This document shows positions 6,846 to 12,937 of a stretch of DNA of 31,878 nucleotides, one piece after another. Under the pieces are notes generated by a model, which saw only the letters and a program-made list of their open reading frames with translations, was not told the origin of the DNA and did not search any database. Location of the stretch: positions 1 to 31,878 of IMG/VR virus record IMGVR_UViG_3300030116_004132, one strand, 5' to 3'. This stretch comes from a virus. Position 1 is the first letter of the stretch. Each line of letters opens with the position of its first letter. Both the position numbers and the translations under genes were made by a program.

Positions 6846-9800
6846 AAAATATCAGGAATAGTTCTGAATAATTCTTTTGAGTTAGTATTTACTATTCTGT
6901 TCTTTAGAACCATTTGATGCACCTCATCAGACCTCAAATAATCTGCAAGTTTATTACTCTCCTCTTCCGAAGATGTTTTTATAATAACTGTAGATCCACT
7001 GATAGCATGATCGTATGGTTTGATACGAATCTGTCCAAAACCTTGTCCACCATATTTACTATTCATTACGACTCCATGTTGATTAACACAACAAGTATAC
7101 TGAGACTTATCAACATTAGTGATTTGCATCTCTCCATTTTTACCACCCATTGTGGTTATCATAGGATACTCTCCCTCAATCAATTGATTTAAGTTCAAAT
7201 CTCCACGTTGATAGCGATGTCCCATGTTGTTAGGAACATCTGAAACAAAATCTGGATTAGTAAATCTAATACAAGTATCATCAGTAAGTTGAATATTCTT
7301 TACTGTACCATCAAGATAAGTTAGTTTTGTTAGTCCAGTATATCCACGTTTCCATGTACAAATACAGGTTTCTGTCATTGATATGGATGGGAATGTATCA
7401 GGAGATAATGCTTCAATAGAAACAATACCTGGTGTTGAAAACAAAGTTCTTCTAAACTTTGATGTGGATTTAGCAAAGTGTTTTGATCTGATTACCTCTG
7501 ATACATAATCAGATCTTTTCATTGCACTTAGATAGAAATGTGTATCTAAAGTTTTTGCACACCCACCTGTAGTTGCACCTGTTACTGTAGATGTATCTGT
7601 ATATGGTGGATTACCAACTGTAGCACTAAACTGCATTTTGTAATTACTAAGGTTGTCGGTTACATTAATTTTAGCATTAATCTGCTTTATTGCATAGCGA
7701 TGAGTAGGATCGTTTTCCCACACCACTATATCATCAGGTTCCCAAGATTTATTCTCTATTGCATATAAAGAATGAAGTCCAGAGGGATCTCCATGTATAT
7801 ACAACTTTTCAGTTGCACACTTTTTTGAAGGAACCATCCTATCAAGAATATCTAATGAAAGTGTTTTTTGATTCTTTCTTGTTGTTGCAAGTTTCTGTAA
7901 GGTTCCACATTCATCTTTAGACATAGAATGTTCAATATCTATGATCCCTTGGTTGATTCTATTGATCCATGATTTAGGTATAATCTTTTGTTCTAAACAA
8001 GATTTAATAATACCAGTGGTGTCTCCTGTATCATGTTCATAATATTCTGAATTAAGAATACTATCTACACTTTTAGGTGTGGATTTATTCTTTATCATAT
8101 GGAAGATAACTAATCCTATTCTCTCCATGTATGCTTGAACAGTTTCTGTTTTCTGTGCTATTTCAGACTTATCATAGTGTGTAGAAAATTTGGATGAACT
8201 GGTAAGTTTCTTATTACTCTTTGCGTTAGCATTGTTCTCATTTACTGTAAAGGAACTCCATGAAGATAACTTCGCACTCTTCTGGAAACTATCAAATTCA
8301 ATGTCTCCCAACTTAAGAAAATCTAACTGAGATACAATACTTGATATTAAAGATATTGCACTATCCACATCATTAGATAAAATTTCATTTAGACGTTCTG
8401 GTGTTACTTCTTCAAAATCAGAGAAGTATTCAAAGATAGGAACTAAATCAAGAAGTTCATATTCAGATTCTGTTAATTCATGATTCAAATCACATGCAGT
8501 AAAATACATGTTTCTGATTGTAGTAAAACAACGCTCTGGGCAAAAATCAATTACATCCCAAGAATTTCTTTTTGTCGATCCACCACGGAAAGCAAACTGT
8601 GTCCATTGTTCTCTTGATGATCCTTCTGCACAATTCATAACAGTATCAATACCCTCTGCAGTTAGACCAAGAACATTTGCAGTTTTGGTTAGGATAACTG
8701 TAGAAGTATTGGTATCAATATGTGATCTGATTGTCTCAGAATTTTCTCTAGTATCTGAAGTTACAACTAATGGTTTAAACCTTGTTGATTTAAAATAATC
8801 TACAAGTGCATGACATGATGCCATAGAAGGCAAAGTTATCATTATGTGTCTACAATTCTTTAGTATTCTTTTGTTATACTTTATTCCATCTTGAGTAAAA
8901 ACTTTACTCATAAATTCATCAACTAATATTGGTTCAGCAAAATCATCCTCATCTTTGTTTACCCTAAAAATGTTACCCATTGCATCAGGATCATCGCCAT
9001 ACAAATCTTGGTATTTACTAGACTCATACTTTGCAAGAATCAATCTCATCTGTGGAGAATTTTCATACTCTTTTATACCTTGCAGTTTATACAACTGCTC
9101 CTCAAAATATGAATACACAAATCTAAATTTAGGAAAATCTTCTAAGATTTTATGTGCAGTTCCTGAGACATACAACACTTTTGTATCGAAGTGATCTCTA
9201 AGACTTATCCATTGATCTCCCTCATATCCAAGATGTGCTTCATCAAATACTATCAGATCAATATTACAAGGTAAGTTCTTATATCTGTTGGGAGCTTGAA
9301 TAGTTGAATATAGAACTATTTGTTTGTCAGTTCCCATCCAATATTCTATCTCATTCTTAAACTGATCTACTTCTCCATCACGAATATCAATGAATATAAT
9401 ATTATCAAAGTTTTTAAATTCTTGGGAATCATCTCTCCATGATTGTTTAGGGGAGTTTCTATATGAAACAACTAAGGATACTTTAACACCACTCTCTACA
9501 ATAGAGGAAAGAACCATTGTAGATTTACCTGCACGACACTTTGCAAATAACAAGTATTCTTTCCACTCATCCCATGTTGAAGTTATCTCAGATACAAACT
9601 CTTGCTGATGTTTGCGAAGTTTACGATATTCTTTCTCTTCTACGTTATCTGTAAAAAACTCTTCTTCGATAAGATCTTTAACAACATCAATACTTAAACC
9701 ATGACCCTCTTCAATCTTGTAAGTCTCTCTACCAGTTTGTGTAATACCACGTTGTTTTTTTAACCAAGTATGTATCTCATGATCTCTACCATCAAAATCT

Positions 9801-9961
9801 GTCCACCATCCTCTCTTTATCCTTGCACTACCAACTGCTGCTAAATCTTGTTTTGATTTACCGTAGTCTCCACCTTTATGTCTATCTTCATATGTGTGTA
9901 TGGTTTCTCCTAAACCGAAGGCAGACGGATTACCTTTAAACCCGTCAAGATAAATGTTCAT
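6842..9961 (-). CDS. GIY-YIG-like / SF2 helicase / methyltransferase-like protein (1039 aa)
   Basis: Residues 1-82 look like a GIY-YIG/T5orf172-type nuclease: 'IYL' near the start, 'LGET' and 'EDR' in the middle, 'EIHTWL' and a closing 'ETYKI'. Residues ~110-480 are an SF2 helicase: Walker A 'CRAGKST' (142-148), DEAH (240-243), 'SGTAH' (266-270), and a motif VI-like 'QFAFRGGS' (455-462). Residues ~715-790 look like a methyltransferase with a degenerate motif I, acidic 'WENDP' (748-752) and intact motif IV 'GNPPY' (783-787). Residues ~790-1039 are probably target recognition. The order nuclease-helicase-methylase recalls single-chain restriction enzymes (type ISP). AGGAG sits 3 nt before the ATG. 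A role in restriction of host or rival DNA is inference. Confidence 0.82.
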   Translation of the reverse strand: MNIYLDGFKGNPSAFGLGETIHTYEDRHKGGDYGKSKQDLAAVGSARIKRGWWTDFDGRDHEIHTWLKKQRGITQTGRETYKIEEGHGLSIDVVKDLIEEEFFTDNVEEKEYRKLRKHQQEFVSEITSTWDEWKEYLLFAKCRAGKSTMVLSSIVESGVKVSLVVSYRNSPKQSWRDDSQEFKNFDNIIFIDIRDGEVDQFKNEIEYWMGTDKQIVLYSTIQAPNRYKNLPCNIDLIVFDEAHLGYEGDQWISLRDHFDTKVLYVSGTAHKILEDFPKFRFVYSYFEEQLYKLQGIKEYENSPQMRLILAKYESSKYQDLYGDDPDAMGNIFRVNKDEDDFAEPILVDEFMSKVFTQDGIKYNKRILKNCRHIMITLPSMASCHALVDYFKSTRFKPLVVTSDTRENSETIRSHIDTNTSTVILTKTANVLGLTAEGIDTVMNCAEGSSREQWTQFAFRGGSTKRNSWDVIDFCPERCFTTIRNMYFTACDLNHELTESEYELLDLVPIFEYFSDFEEVTPERLNEILSNDVDSAISLISSIVSQLDFLKLGDIEFDSFQKSAKLSSWSSFTVNENNANAKSNKKLTSSSKFSTHYDKSEIAQKTETVQAYMERIGLVIFHMIKNKSTPKSVDSILNSEYYEHDTGDTTGIIKSCLEQKIIPKSWINRINQGIIDIEHSMSKDECGTLQKLATTRKNQKTLSLDILDRMVPSKKCATEKLYIHGDPSGLHSLYAIENKSWEPDDIVVWENDPTHRYAIKQINAKINVTDNLSNYKMQFSATVGNPPYTDTSTVTGATTGGCAKTLDTHFYLSAMKRSDYVSEVIRSKHFAKSTSKFRRTLFSTPGIVSIEALSPDTFPSISMTETCICTWKRGYTGLTKLTYLDGTVKNIQLTDDTCIRFTNPDFVSDVPNNMGHRYQRGDLNLNQLIEGEYPMITTMGGKNGEMQITNVDKSQYTCCVNQHGVVMNSKYGGQGFGQIRIKPYDHAISGSTVIIKTSSEEESNKLADYLRSDEVHQMVLKNRIVNTNSKELFRTIPDIL

Positions 9962-10111
9962 TGTCTCCTAATAAATTGGGTGCGAGAAACAAAAACTAGG
10001 ACTTACAGGACGTAATTTCTCAGAGAGGATTTACGATCTTGTGATCAAATCAAGATTTCGACCTGATCTGGGACAACCATAGATCCTTGCCTGTTTTGTT
10101 TCCCTGCATAT
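9962..10111 (-). promoter_or_regulatory. Long 5' leader of the 1039-aa gene, GATC-rich
   Basis: About 145 nt lie between the predicted transcription start and the ATG at 9961, unusually long for this window. The leader contains four GATC sites within about 55 nt (10034-10086) and an inverted repeat ATCTTG/CAAGAT. It could encode an 11-codon leader beginning ATGGTTGTCCCA. No larger gene fits. It may hold an operator or a translational control element. Confidence 0.4.
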
Positions 10112-10139
10112 ATTATAGCATTAAAAAACCCCCTGTAAA
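10112..10139 (-). promoter_or_regulatory. Sigma70-type promoter nested in a terminator
   Basis: On the minus strand, TTTACA (-35) and TATAAT (-10) are spaced 16 nt, with TGC before the -10 (extended form). The -35 is exactly the loop of the hairpin at 10127-10146, and the spacer contains its 3' arm and U-tract. It should drive the 1039-aa gene and the operon after it. Confidence 0.72.
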
Positions 10140-10146
10140 GGGGGTT
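10121..10146 (-). terminator. Intrinsic terminator after the 89-aa gene
   Basis: On the minus strand, AACCCCC pairs with GGGGGTT around a 6-nt loop TTTACA and is followed by further T residues (six counting the arm's two). It sits about 10 nt after the stop of the 89-aa gene, so it should end the cp12 transcript. Confidence 0.85.
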
Positions 10147-10156
10147 GTGACACTTT

Positions 10157-10426
10157 TTAAACTGTCTTAGACCTTCGCATTCTTGTCTTACTTTCAGTAT
10201 ATTCTACAGGTGCCCATTCAATTTCCTTCTCTTTGGTTTTTCTTAAATTAGCACTCTCTTTTTTTACAAAGGTACTAGACTCTTCCTTAACATTTTTTGC
10301 AAGGGATTGCCCACCATTTAATTTTTTCTCAACCTTTGGTGGTTCAAACTGTTTTAGATAACCTTTCCTACTGAAAAGTTTATTAGTACCTACAGCATCC
10401 TCAGAGGTTATTGGTTCATCAATCAT
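10157..10426 (-). CDS. Basic hypothetical protein (89 aa)
   Basis: The protein is highly charged, Lys/Glu/Ser-rich, and ends in a basic tail (KTRMRRSKTV). There are no membrane segments, cysteines or recognisable domain, and it is probably largely disordered. It overlaps the cp12 stop by 8 nt (ATGATTGA), so it should be co-translated with cp12. It is followed directly by an intrinsic terminator, making it the last gene of that short unit. Function unknown. Confidence 0.7.
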   Translation of the reverse strand: MIDEPITSEDAVGTNKLFSRKGYLKQFEPPKVEKKLNGGQSLAKNVKEESSTFVKKESANLRKTKEKEIEWAPVEYTESKTRMRRSKTV

Positions 10427-10646
10427 CGTACACTAGACACTCTGGTTCGTCTGGGTGGACATCGCAGAATACTTCTAGTACGTTTGGATCATGATGATCT
10501 CCTGCTTCGATCTCTGCTTTGTGATGCTCAACATATTCTTCTAAGTCATGCAACTCATCTTCTATATGATGACGCATTGGTTCAGAAGTAGTTGGATCGG
10601 CAAGGATTTGTTTATCCTTTTGGATGTGGTCTTCAATAGTTTTCAT
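10419..10646 (-). CDS. cp12: CP12-like Calvin-cycle inhibitor
   Basis: The C-terminus, 'VFCDVHPDEPECLVYDD', is close to the CP12 signature (Cys, about eight residues, 'ECRVYDD'), with Cys61 and Cys70 forming the redox pair that binds GAPDH. The centre ('DELHDLEEYVEHH') resembles the acidic helical CP12 core. CP12 bridges GAPDH and phosphoribulokinase and shuts down carbon fixation in the dark. Phage CP12 is thought to divert host carbon toward the pentose phosphate pathway. At 75 aa the length is normal for the family. The N-terminal cysteine pair of plant CP12 is absent. AGGAGGT sits 5 nt before the ATG, and an exact TATAAATA late-promoter octamer lies upstream. Confidence 0.8.
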   Translation of the reverse strand: MKTIEDHIQKDKQILADPTTSEPMRHHIEDELHDLEEYVEHHKAEIEAGDHHDPNVLEVFCDVHPDEPECLVYDD

Positions 10647-10671
10647 AGTGACCTCCTATATCCTACGTTAC

Positions 10672-10679
10672 TATTTATA
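10672..10679 (-). promoter_or_regulatory. T4-like late promoter before cp12
   Basis: The minus strand reads TATAAATA, an exact match to the T4-type late consensus, about 26 nt before the cp12 ATG and in an otherwise empty gap. The predicted start leaves room for the strong AGGAGGT site. Confidence 0.7.
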
Positions 10680-10687
10680 ATTTAGCA

Positions 10688-10906
10688 CTATCCTTTTATG
10701 TTTGCAACTTCCAGTGTTTCTTTACGAACAAACACACCTTTTAAATCATAATACAACTTATGGTTCTCTGTGTTAACATAGTGTCCTGTTATGTTAGCAC
10801 CATCGCACGAATATCCATATCCTATAACTTTTTCTGGAACACCATCAATACGAAATCTTTTATCTGAGTGTAGGTAGGTTCCGTAGACTTCATCTAAGTT
10901 AAACAT
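10688..10906 (-). CDS. Hypothetical protein (72 aa)
   Basis: The product starts MFNLDEVYGTYLHSDKRF and is rich in Tyr and Gly (VIGYGYSCDGANITGHYV), with an alternating beta-strand look and no transmembrane span. It stands alone between a promoter with extended -10 upstream and a late promoter downstream. I recognise no family. Its single-gene unit with a sigma70-type promoter suggests early expression. Confidence 0.68.
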   Translation of the reverse strand: MFNLDEVYGTYLHSDKRFRIDGVPEKVIGYGYSCDGANITGHYVNTENHKLYYDLKGVFVRKETLEVANIKG

Positions 10907-10928
10907 AAGTATCTTGAAATGTTAGGAT

Positions 10929-10937
10929 ATTATAACA
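10929..10937 (-). promoter_or_regulatory. Extended -10 promoter element before the 72-aa gene
   Basis: The minus strand reads TGTTATAAT, a consensus extended -10, about 25 nt upstream of the ATG at 10906. No good -35 is present at 16-18 nt, as allowed for extended -10 promoters. Confidence 0.5.
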
Positions 10938-10980
10938 TAGTATCTATGTCATCTAATATTTCTTTACGTTTACTTTAGAT

Positions 10981-11214
10981 TTATATGTCATCCTTGTTGT
11001 AGAATGTACCAAAGAATCCACTATCCCCATCCTTACGATTTTCCATCTTGTCAATTACTTCACTAGCATCTATGATATTTTCAATGTTCGCCATCATATC
11101 TGCAATATGTTTGCTGACAAATGGTTTCTCTTGTCTTGCTGAAAATGCAAGTGCATTTCTTAAATTCTCCTGTGCGTCTCTCAGCGATGTTTTAACTGTG
11201 TCTGATAGTGCCAT
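10981..11214 (-). CDS. Conserved cyanophage hypothetical protein (77 aa)
   Basis: It has an amphipathic helical N-terminal half (LSDTVKTSLRDAQENLRNAL), 'VSKHIADMMANIENII' and a Gly/Phe-rich end (GDSGFFGTFYNKDD). I recall this pattern from other T4-like cyanophages as an uncharacterised protein. The ATG directly follows the TAG of the 32-aa gene (TAGATG). It is the last gene of the ho1 unit before a new promoter. No function can be assigned. Confidence 0.78.
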   Translation of the reverse strand: MALSDTVKTSLRDAQENLRNALAFSARQEKPFVSKHIADMMANIENIIDASEVIDKMENRKDGDSGFFGTFYNKDDI

Positions 11215-11313
11215 CTACTTTTTTCTTGTTGATTTTTTAAATACTCCTAACTTTGCTAGAAGGTACACTGATAGTATTGTCCAAAAGACAACTTCTAATC
11301 CTACGTTATTCAT
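11215..11313 (-). CDS. Tiny single-span membrane protein (32 aa)
   Basis: The product consists of a short polar start (MNNVGLE), one hydrophobic helix of about 17-19 residues (VVFWTILSVYLLAKLGVF) and a basic tail (KKSTRKK). This fits an N-out/C-in single-pass peptide by the positive-inside rule. The ATG overlaps the previous stop as ATGA and the TAG abuts the next ATG. It resembles in shape, but not in any motif I can name, the small subunits of photosynthetic complexes. Confidence 0.65.
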   Translation of the reverse strand: MNNVGLEVVFWTILSVYLLAKLGVFKKSTRKK

Positions 11314-11474
11314 GGTGTGTATTCGTAACCATACTTTTGAAGATACTCCTCAAACAATTCATCTGGGACTCTACCTTCCCAATAATCCTTTTCGGTGTAA
11401 GTCTTCATTTTATCACGAGTTTGCTCTGTTGGCAACTCATTGTTGATCCATTCTGATTGCTTGTTCAAAAACAT
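11310..11474 (-). CDS. Small hypothetical protein (54 aa)
   Basis: The product starts MFLNKQSEWINNELP and continues with 'TRDKMKTYTEKDYWEGRVPDELFEEYLQKYGYEYTP'-type acidic/aromatic sequence (residues 20-54). The start lies 38 nt inside the 50-aa gene in another frame. The stop overlaps the next ATG (ATGA). An internal ATG at codon 23 is an alternative start and would remove the long overlap. Protein-like composition and tiling support it. Function unknown. Confidence 0.6.
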   Translation of the reverse strand: MFLNKQSEWINNELPTEQTRDKMKTYTEKDYWEGRVPDELFEEYLQKYGYEYTP

Positions 11475-11589
11475 TCTGTAATTCTTTTGATGTTAAATTA
11501 TTTAACCAACTCCAATCTGGGTCTTTTTTGTCCCATTCTGCAGTAAAAGAACCATCATCGTTTCTGTTGATTTTTAAAGAATCTTTCAT
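11437..11589 (-). CDS. Small hypothetical protein (50 aa)
   Basis: The product begins MKDSLKINRNDDGSFTAEWD and continues with 'DPDWSWLNNLTSKELQNVF'. It has a short beta-turn start, then an aromatic motif and a helix. Similar short proteins with the 'DW(S)WLN.LT' pattern are familiar from cyanophages, without a known role. The ATG overlaps the ho1 stop as ATGA, so it is probably co-translated with ho1. Confidence 0.68.
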   Translation of the reverse strand: MKDSLKINRNDDGSFTAEWDKKDPDWSWLNNLTSKELQNVFEQAIRMDQQ

Positions 11590-12269
11590 CTTGGTATGCG
11601 ATCAAAGATTGCTCTAAAAACAATTTGAAAGAATGATTTTGCTGCGTTACCTTTTAACTCATCAAACATATACATGTTTAATCTGAATGCATAATTTGCC
11701 TCTGTAATGATAGCATTCTTCTCTGATTCTGTAAGTGGTAACTCATCCAATACACTACGGTATTTTTCTTTATATAATTTAGAATCTTTGATATTTTCAA
11801 ACTCATAAAAGTCTAAACCAGCTTTCTCTAAGTTCATTGCTTTCTTTGCAATGTTCTTTAGTATTTGACCACCAGATAAATCTCCCAAGTATCTGGTATA
11901 GTGGTGACCAACTAATAATTCTGGTTCATCCTCTGCAACTTCACGAATACGATTAACATATTGTTTACATGCTTGACTTGGTTCTATTTTAGTTCTCCAT
12001 TCAAGACCATAAAAATATTGTAAATCCTTTTCTAATGCTATCAATCTCTCTAATTCTGGAAAATATAAACTACCAACTATGGGATGTGTTCTCAAACCAT
12101 ATACTTCTTCTTCTAATGCTTTGTAAACAAAGTAGAGATCTGATACTAAGCATTTATAGTTGTCTGGACTTACTACTCCACGCAGAAATGATTTAACAAA
12201 TGCAGTGTTCTCTGCTGCTGTATGTGATTTCTTTGTTCCTACCTTTAATTCTTTTGCAAAGTTAGTCAT
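11586..12269 (-). CDS. ho1: Heme oxygenase (ferredoxin-dependent, cyanobacterial type)
   Basis: At 227 aa, the length and pattern match cyanobacterial HO-1. Proximal heme ligand His16 is in 'KKSHTAAEN', and the distal helix 'HHYTRYLGDLSGGQ' (122-135) has the glycine-rich flexible section over the heme. The 'PELERLIALEKDL' region is also typical. It opens heme to biliverdin with release of iron and CO, using reduced ferredoxin, and supplies the precursor of phycobilins. Cyanophage ho1 is an established auxiliary gene. Here no bilin reductase (pebS or pcyA) is adjacent, but a CpeT-type lyase is encoded about 2.3 kb upstream in transcription order. The ATG overlaps the stop of the small 42-aa gene, which is preceded by a late promoter. 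Confidence 0.95.
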   Translation of the reverse strand: MTNFAKELKVGTKKSHTAAENTAFVKSFLRGVVSPDNYKCLVSDLYFVYKALEEEVYGLRTHPIVGSLYFPELERLIALEKDLQYFYGLEWRTKIEPSQACKQYVNRIREVAEDEPELLVGHHYTRYLGDLSGGQILKNIAKKAMNLEKAGLDFYEFENIKDSKLYKEKYRSVLDELPLTESEKNAIITEANYAFRLNMYMFDELKGNAAKSFFQIVFRAIFDRIPR

Positions 12270-12390
12270 TTTGTTCTTTTTTAAGTTCTTTTCGGATCAT
12301 TTTTGCATACCAAACATCTTCTTTTGTATACAATTTGCGATTCTTTTTTGCGATCTTAATGATCCTTTTAGCTGCTTTTTTGTCCTCCAA
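12262..12390 (-). CDS. Small basic protein ahead of ho1 (42 aa, TTG start)
   Basis: The product is a Lys-rich helix (EDKKAAKRIIKIAKKN) followed by 'LYTKEDVWYAKMIRKELKKEQND'-type sequence ending at the ho1 start. No ATG or GTG is available near the frame's beginning. TTG at 12390 has AGAGG 8 nt upstream and is the likely start. The stop overlaps the ho1 ATG by 8 nt. The '(Y)TKEDVWYAK' pattern is familiar from cyanophage small proteins. It may bind nucleic acid by charge alone. Confidence 0.6.
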   Translation of the reverse strand: MEDKKAAKRIIKIAKKNRKLYTKEDVWYAKMIRKELKKEQND

Positions 12391-12414
12391 AACGGGATCC
12401 TCTAAGGGTGTTAG

Positions 12415-12747
12415 TTAAGTATTTATACCATTTGACCTTATTGATCCCGAAACTGAGAAACTTTCGCTTGCTTTTCTTACTCTAAATTTAGGATTTAATT
12501 GAAGTAATTTTTCGTGTTCTGATAGTTTATCTTTTACATAAACCATATCATCTTGAAGTTTATCTACCTTTTGATTTAAAGATTGAATCAACTCCTCTAC
12601 CATATACATTTCTTCTGTATATGGATCTTTGACCCTTACCTCAAACCTTTCTTCTGGTGTTAATCTTTTTCTGTATGGGTATAACCAATCCTCTACTTCA
12701 GATACACATACCCATAAGAATTCTCTAATACTAAACAGAATTTTCAT
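12415..12747 (-). CDS. Coiled-coil protein (110 aa)
   Basis: The N-terminus is hydrophobic/aromatic (MKILFSIREFLWVCVSEVEDWLYPY) and might sit at a membrane. Residues ~45-85 form a heptad-like coiled coil (MVEELIQSLNQKVDKLQDDMVYVKDKLSEHEKLL region), and the tail is Ser/Arg-rich. It overlaps the preceding gene by 17 nt. Its last codons contain an exact TATAAATA late-promoter octamer for the following ho1 unit. Function unknown. Confidence 0.7.
   Translation of the reverse strand: MKILFSIREFLWVCVSEVEDWLYPYRKRLTPEERFEVRVKDPYTEEMYMVEELIQSLNQKVDKLQDDMVYVKDKLSEHEKLLQLNPKFRVRKASESFSVSGSIRSNGINT
12420..12427 (-). promoter_or_regulatory. T4-like late promoter for the ho1 unit
   Basis: The minus strand reads TATAAATA, located inside the final codons of the 110-aa gene and 30 nt before the TTG of the 42-aa gene. 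The octamer is an exact match, and no other promoter is visible between here and ho1. Confidence 0.6.
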
Positions 12748-12937
12748 GATCTCCTGTAAATCCTATTGAGAAACTACTCTTACTGCTCTTCTGAGAATTA
12801 ACTTCATCGCAGATAGTATTAACCACTCTTATGATGTCTTCGGTATCTCCTTCCATATTTTGTTTGACATAGTCATACTTTAGGAAGAAATCATCAGCAA
12901 CATTTTTAAACTCTTCTTGAGTTATGTTGTTCTTCAT
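12731..12937 (-). CDS. Small hypothetical protein (68 aa)
   Basis: The product starts MKNNITQEEFKNVADDFFL; it is acidic and helical, with a Ser-rich end (NSQKSSKSSFSIGF). An in-frame GTG exists at 12949. The ATG at 12937 overlaps the epimerase stop as ATGA, with an AGAGGTGG purine stretch upstream, so it is chosen. No known domain. It is part of the cpeT-to-coiled-coil operon. Confidence 0.72.
   Translation of the reverse strand: MKNNITQEEFKNVADDFFLKYDYVKQNMEGDTEDIIRVVNTICDEVNSQKSSKSSFSIGFTGDHENSV

Noticed and set aside
11048-11446. Plus-strand open frame of about 130 codons across several small genes
   Set aside because: It spans four coupled minus-strand genes and their junctions, so it is explained as a shadow of their codon use.
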